Shown: in pieces, positions 5,578-7,205 of the stretch | How the letters are laid out: every line of letters begins with the position of its first letter | Position numbering within the stretch: the first letter of the stretch is position 1 | Assembly: GCA_051000715.1 (NCBI GenBank) | Contig: JBPCOB010000272.1 | Location: 1-7,205 of the forward strand | Reading direction: 5' to 3' | DNA: 7,205 nt | From: JBPCOB01 sp051000715 | GTDB lineage: Bacteria; Actinomycetota; Actinomycetes; JALYNC01 | Position numbers and translations under genes: made by a program | The notes under the pieces: generated by a model | Told to the model about the DNA's origin: nothing | Seen by the model: only the letters and a program-made list of their open reading frames with translations | Database searches by the model: none

Positions 5578-6219
5578 TTATGGGTTGGCGGTGGCCAGGG
5601 TTGAACGGTTCGGCGCCACCATTATCAGCACCCGGAGCAGGTCGGCCCGGGGGATCGACGTGGCCCCGACGAGCCGGGCCTGGCCGGAGGGCGTCGGGCT
5701 CCAGGTGGCGGCCTGTTCCCGCTGCCCGTGCCGGCCGACCGCGACCAGGACGAAAGGGCCGGCGGGGGGCAGGTGGTCGACGTCGAGGCGGATCTCGGTC
5801 CCCCATGGCTTCGCTGTGAAGCCGGCCCGGCCGGTGGTGGCCCCCCCGGCCGCGGTGTGCAGCGCGGTACCACCGGACCCCGTCCGTCCGTGCAGGGCGA
5901 CCCCGCCGGCGACCAGCACCACCGCGGCCGCGGCGGCGGCGGCGATGGCCTGGAAGATGGCCCGCCGGTGACGGCGTCGGCGGTCTGACCGGACTTCATC
6001 GAGGAGACCGGACAACAAGGCAGGTGACGGTCCGGAGGCTGGGCCCACCGCGGTCTGGGCGCGGCGCAGTAGCTTCGGCAACGGCGCGAAGGTAGCCAGC
6101 TCCGCGCGGCATTCGGCGCAGGTTGCGAGGTGGGCTTGCAGCGACTGGCGCCCGGTGGCGTCCAGGCCACCCAGGACGTAGGCGCCCAGGAGCGTTCGCA
6201 GATCGTCGTGGCCGCTCAC
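5578..6219 (-). CDS. Membrane-bound zinc-type anti-sigma factor
   Basis: This 213-residue protein begins with a cytoplasmic zf-HC2/ZAS-like domain containing H30-x3-C34-x2-C37 (HLATCAEC) and a further His at position 4. A cytoplasmic linker rich in Arg (RRRRHRR, 80-86), one transmembrane helix (about 87-109, AIFQAIAAAAAAAVVLVAGG) and an extracytoplasmic domain follow. The outer domain has WGTEIRLDVDHLPPAGPF and LLRVLIM and resembles the RskA/RslA C-terminal type. Proteins of this kind bind and hold an ECF sigma factor at the membrane until a signal (thiol oxidation or regulated proteolysis) frees it. The GTG start overlaps the sigma factor stop as GTGA (6219-6216), so translation is coupled and the sigma factor is the obvious partner. 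The stop (TAA, 5578) lies 19 bases before the candidate promoter of the beta-propeller gene. Confidence 0.92.
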   Translation of the reverse strand: MSGHDDLRTLLGAYVLGGLDATGRQSLQAHLATCAECRAELATFAPLPKLLRRAQTAVGPASGPSPALLSGLLDEVRSDRRRRHRRAIFQAIAAAAAAAVVLVAGGVALHGRTGSGGTALHTAAGGATTGRAGFTAKPWGTEIRLDVDHLPPAGPFVLVAVGRHGQREQAATWSPTPSGQARLVGATSIPRADLLRVLIMVAPNRSTLATANP

Positions 6220-6725
6220 CGCAGCACTCCCATCTCTTCACACGCAGCGCGCAACGCCCGGACGGCGTAATAGCTCCGCGACTTCACTGTGCCTTCCGGC
6301 ACACCGAGCCTGGCGGCAGCGTCGGCGACCGACCGGTCCTCGAAGAACAGGGCCTGCACGACCGCACGATGCTCGGGCGACAGCCGGCCCAGCGCGTCGG
6401 CGATCGACCAGGCTTCCACGACGCGGTCCACCTCATCATCGGAGGGAGCTCGGGCAAGCGCCGCGTCGTCGTTGACCAGCCGCGGCCGGCGCTCACCGGC
6501 CCGCCACAGGTCGGTGATCACGTTGCGGGCCACCGTCAGCAGGTACGGCCGGGGGCTGCCGCGGACCGGGTCGATCCGGTCCAGGTGCCGCCAGGCCCGC
6601 AGCATCGTCTCCTGCACAACATCCTCCGCGGCCTGGCGGTCGGGCACATAGCGCAGGACGAACGCGAACACGACATCAACATGCTGCTCATATAGTCCGC
6701 GCATGAGCTGCTCCTCAGCGCTCAC
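6216..6725 (-). CDS. ECF-family RNA polymerase sigma factor
   Basis: This 169-residue protein has the two ECF domains. Sigma-2 (about residues 8-76) contains LYEQHVDVVFAFVLRYV, the DVVQETMLRAWRHLDR core-binding/-10 recognition helix, and PYLLTVARNVITDLWR. Sigma-4 (about 108-160) contains LSPEHRAVVQALFF, then SVADAAARLGVPEGTVKSR, a helix-turn-helix that reads the -35 element. There is no C-terminal extension. It resembles the mycobacterial SigL/SigK-type group, without certainty about the subgroup. GTG 6725 has GGAGG 8 bases upstream. An in-frame ATG at 6704 also has GAGGAG 6 bases upstream, so a protein shorter by seven residues is possible. It is co-translated with the anti-sigma gene (4-base overlap). 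A candidate promoter at 6752-6780 matches that of the beta-propeller gene, which suggests autoregulation. Confidence 0.95.
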   Translation of the reverse strand: MSAEEQLMRGLYEQHVDVVFAFVLRYVPDRQAAEDVVQETMLRAWRHLDRIDPVRGSPRPYLLTVARNVITDLWRAGERRPRLVNDDAALARAPSDDEVDRVVEAWSIADALGRLSPEHRAVVQALFFEDRSVADAAARLGVPEGTVKSRSYYAVRALRAACEEMGVLR

Positions 6726-6751
6726 CGCCGCTCCCTCCCAGCTTGCCTGCG

Positions 6752-6780
6752 TCTACGACGGAAGTAGCCTCGGCGTTCAC
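6752..6780 (-). promoter_or_regulatory. Candidate autoregulated ECF promoter of the sigma/anti-sigma operon
   Basis: On the minus strand GTGAACG (6780-6774) is followed by exactly 16 bases and CGTAGA (6757-6752), then CGCAGG. The spacing and both hexamers match the site at 5531-5559, apart from one G/C difference in the -10. The predicted transcript would start at about 6745 and carry the GGGAGGG ribosome binding site (6739-6733) before GTG 6725. Confidence 0.65.
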
Positions 6781-6875
6781 CGCACACCGGCCGACGGGCA
6801 CAGCGCAGTCCGGCGCTGGCTCACGCCGGCACCTGCGGCCGGTGGATTCGGTCGACCGGCGGCGGCGCGTGCCGG

Positions 6876-7076
6876 TCAGGTGGATGCCGGCGCCGCGGTG
6901 GGCAGGAAGAGCCGACCGTGCAGAGCCCCCCGCGTGGTGCGGACGAACACGATGGCCCACGCGCCGAGCAGCGCCAGGTACGACCCGACCGCGACCCAGG
7001 CGAACAGGTCGAGGCCGGATCGCGCGGCCAGTGCGCTGGTACCGGTGACGAAGGTGCCTACCGGGAAGGTGAAACT
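6876..7076 (-). pseudogene. C-terminal remnant of a TDT-family (TehA/SLAC1-like) transporter
   Basis: The minus strand encodes 66 residues: SFTFPVGTFVTGTSALAARS, a hydrophobic helix (about residues 24-46, LFAWVAVGSYLALLGAWAIVFV), then RTTRGALHGRLFLP and a TGA stop at 6876. The FTFPVGT...TG.SALA motif and the last helix followed by TRTLRG-like residues are characteristic of the final part of TDT/TehA-type membrane transporters and channels (usually over 300 residues). Just upstream, an in-frame TGA (7079-7077) replaces the expected preceding residue (often Trp), where the IS982-like element begins. The gene was therefore interrupted by the IS. Its 5' part, if it still exists, lies beyond the window. 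It ends 150 bases before the sigma factor start. Confidence 0.8.
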
Positions 7077-7205
7077 TCACTAGATGACTAATTCCCGGGG
7101 GTCAGTGGTCATAGGCGGTCAGTGATCGCTTGATCCGCGCGCCGATGTGGTCGTTGTGCCAGATCGCGGCGGTCATGGCGAGGATGCGTTGCCAGACCCG
7201 GACGA
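7077..7205. mobile_element. End of an IS982-family insertion sequence (3' side of transposase)
   Basis: The element abuts the truncated transporter gene at about 7077-7081. The boundary is inferred from the point where transporter coding sequence stops. The outer end reads approximately CACTAGATGACTAATTCCC on the plus strand and would form one terminal inverted repeat. The other end and the target duplication are outside the window, so neither the exact terminus nor the repeat can be verified here. Confidence 0.6.
7102..7205 (-). CDS. IS982-family transposase, C-terminal 33 residues (partial at window edge)
   Basis: The minus strand reads to TGA 7104-7102 with VWQRILAMTAAIWHND and ending KRSLTAYDH. 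The AAIWHN...KRSL.AYDH ending is characteristic of actinobacterial IS982-family (DDE) transposases, as far as I recall. The catalytic part and the start lie outside the window. Its stop codon lies about 22 bases inside the inferred end of the element, a usual layout for a compact IS. Confidence 0.7.
   Translation of the reverse strand, partial: VRVWQRILAMTAAIWHNDHIGARIKRSLTAYDH

Noticed and set aside
6715..7080. Minus-strand open frame of 121 codons starting at GTG 7080
   Set aside because: It is Arg/His/Gly-rich with no domain, whereas the overlapping frame at 6876-7076 encodes a clear TDT transporter end.
1..7205. CRISPR arrays, tRNA, rRNA or riboswitches
   Set aside because: No regularly spaced direct repeats, tRNA cloverleaf signatures or rRNA-like conserved stretches were seen. 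The only tandem repeats are the 27-bp duplication and the GAC run.

Overview
The window is very GC-rich, uses GTG as well as ATG starts, and encodes a Zn-binding anti-sigma factor, an ECF sigma factor and actinobacterial-style transposon genes. This points to an actinomycete chromosome or plasmid; the genus cannot be read from the sequence. All genes between about 990 and 7205 lie on the minus strand. Only the transposase/ATPase remnant at the left edge is on the plus strand. The block is bracketed by two mobile-element remnants, so it looks like an accessory or rearranged region.

Layout from left to right. (1) 2-961, plus: the C-terminal part of a Mu/TniA-type DDE transposase fused in frame to the C-terminal part of its partner AAA+ ATPase (TniB-like), apparently through an internal deletion. 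(2) About 995-1156, minus: the 5' end of a small membrane-protein gene that loses recognisable sequence where the transposon side begins. (3) 1195-1885, minus: a class I SAM-dependent methyltransferase broken by one extra C. (4) 1903-2136, minus: a 77-residue two-helix membrane protein resembling DUF2933. Genes 4, 3 and 2 are closely spaced in that order and probably formed one operon. (5) 2137-2776: no convincing gene. (6) 2777-2815: a strong hairpin terminator. (7) 2823-3950, minus: a secreted protein made of two copies of the same domain. (8) 4045-5525, minus: a secreted seven-bladed YVTN-type beta-propeller whose last residues are displaced by a one-base frameshift. (9) 5578-6219 and 6216-6725, minus: a membrane anti-sigma factor and its ECF sigma factor, overlapping by 4 bases. 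(10) 6876-7076, minus: the last 66 codons of a TDT-family (TehA/SLAC1-like) transporter, cut by (11) the end of an IS982-family element whose transposase C-terminus runs off the right edge.

The most informative observation is a matched pair of promoter-like sites, GTGAACG-N16-CGTA(G/C)AC, with identical spacing. One lies just upstream of the sigma factor gene and one just upstream of the beta-propeller gene. This fits an autoregulated ECF sigma factor that also drives the neighbouring exported beta-propeller, and by read-through perhaps the two-domain exported protein. The inferred module is sigma factor, membrane anti-sigma factor and two exported proteins of unknown function. Two single-base frameshifts in otherwise well-preserved genes are either real inactivation events or sequence errors, and the sequence alone cannot decide.
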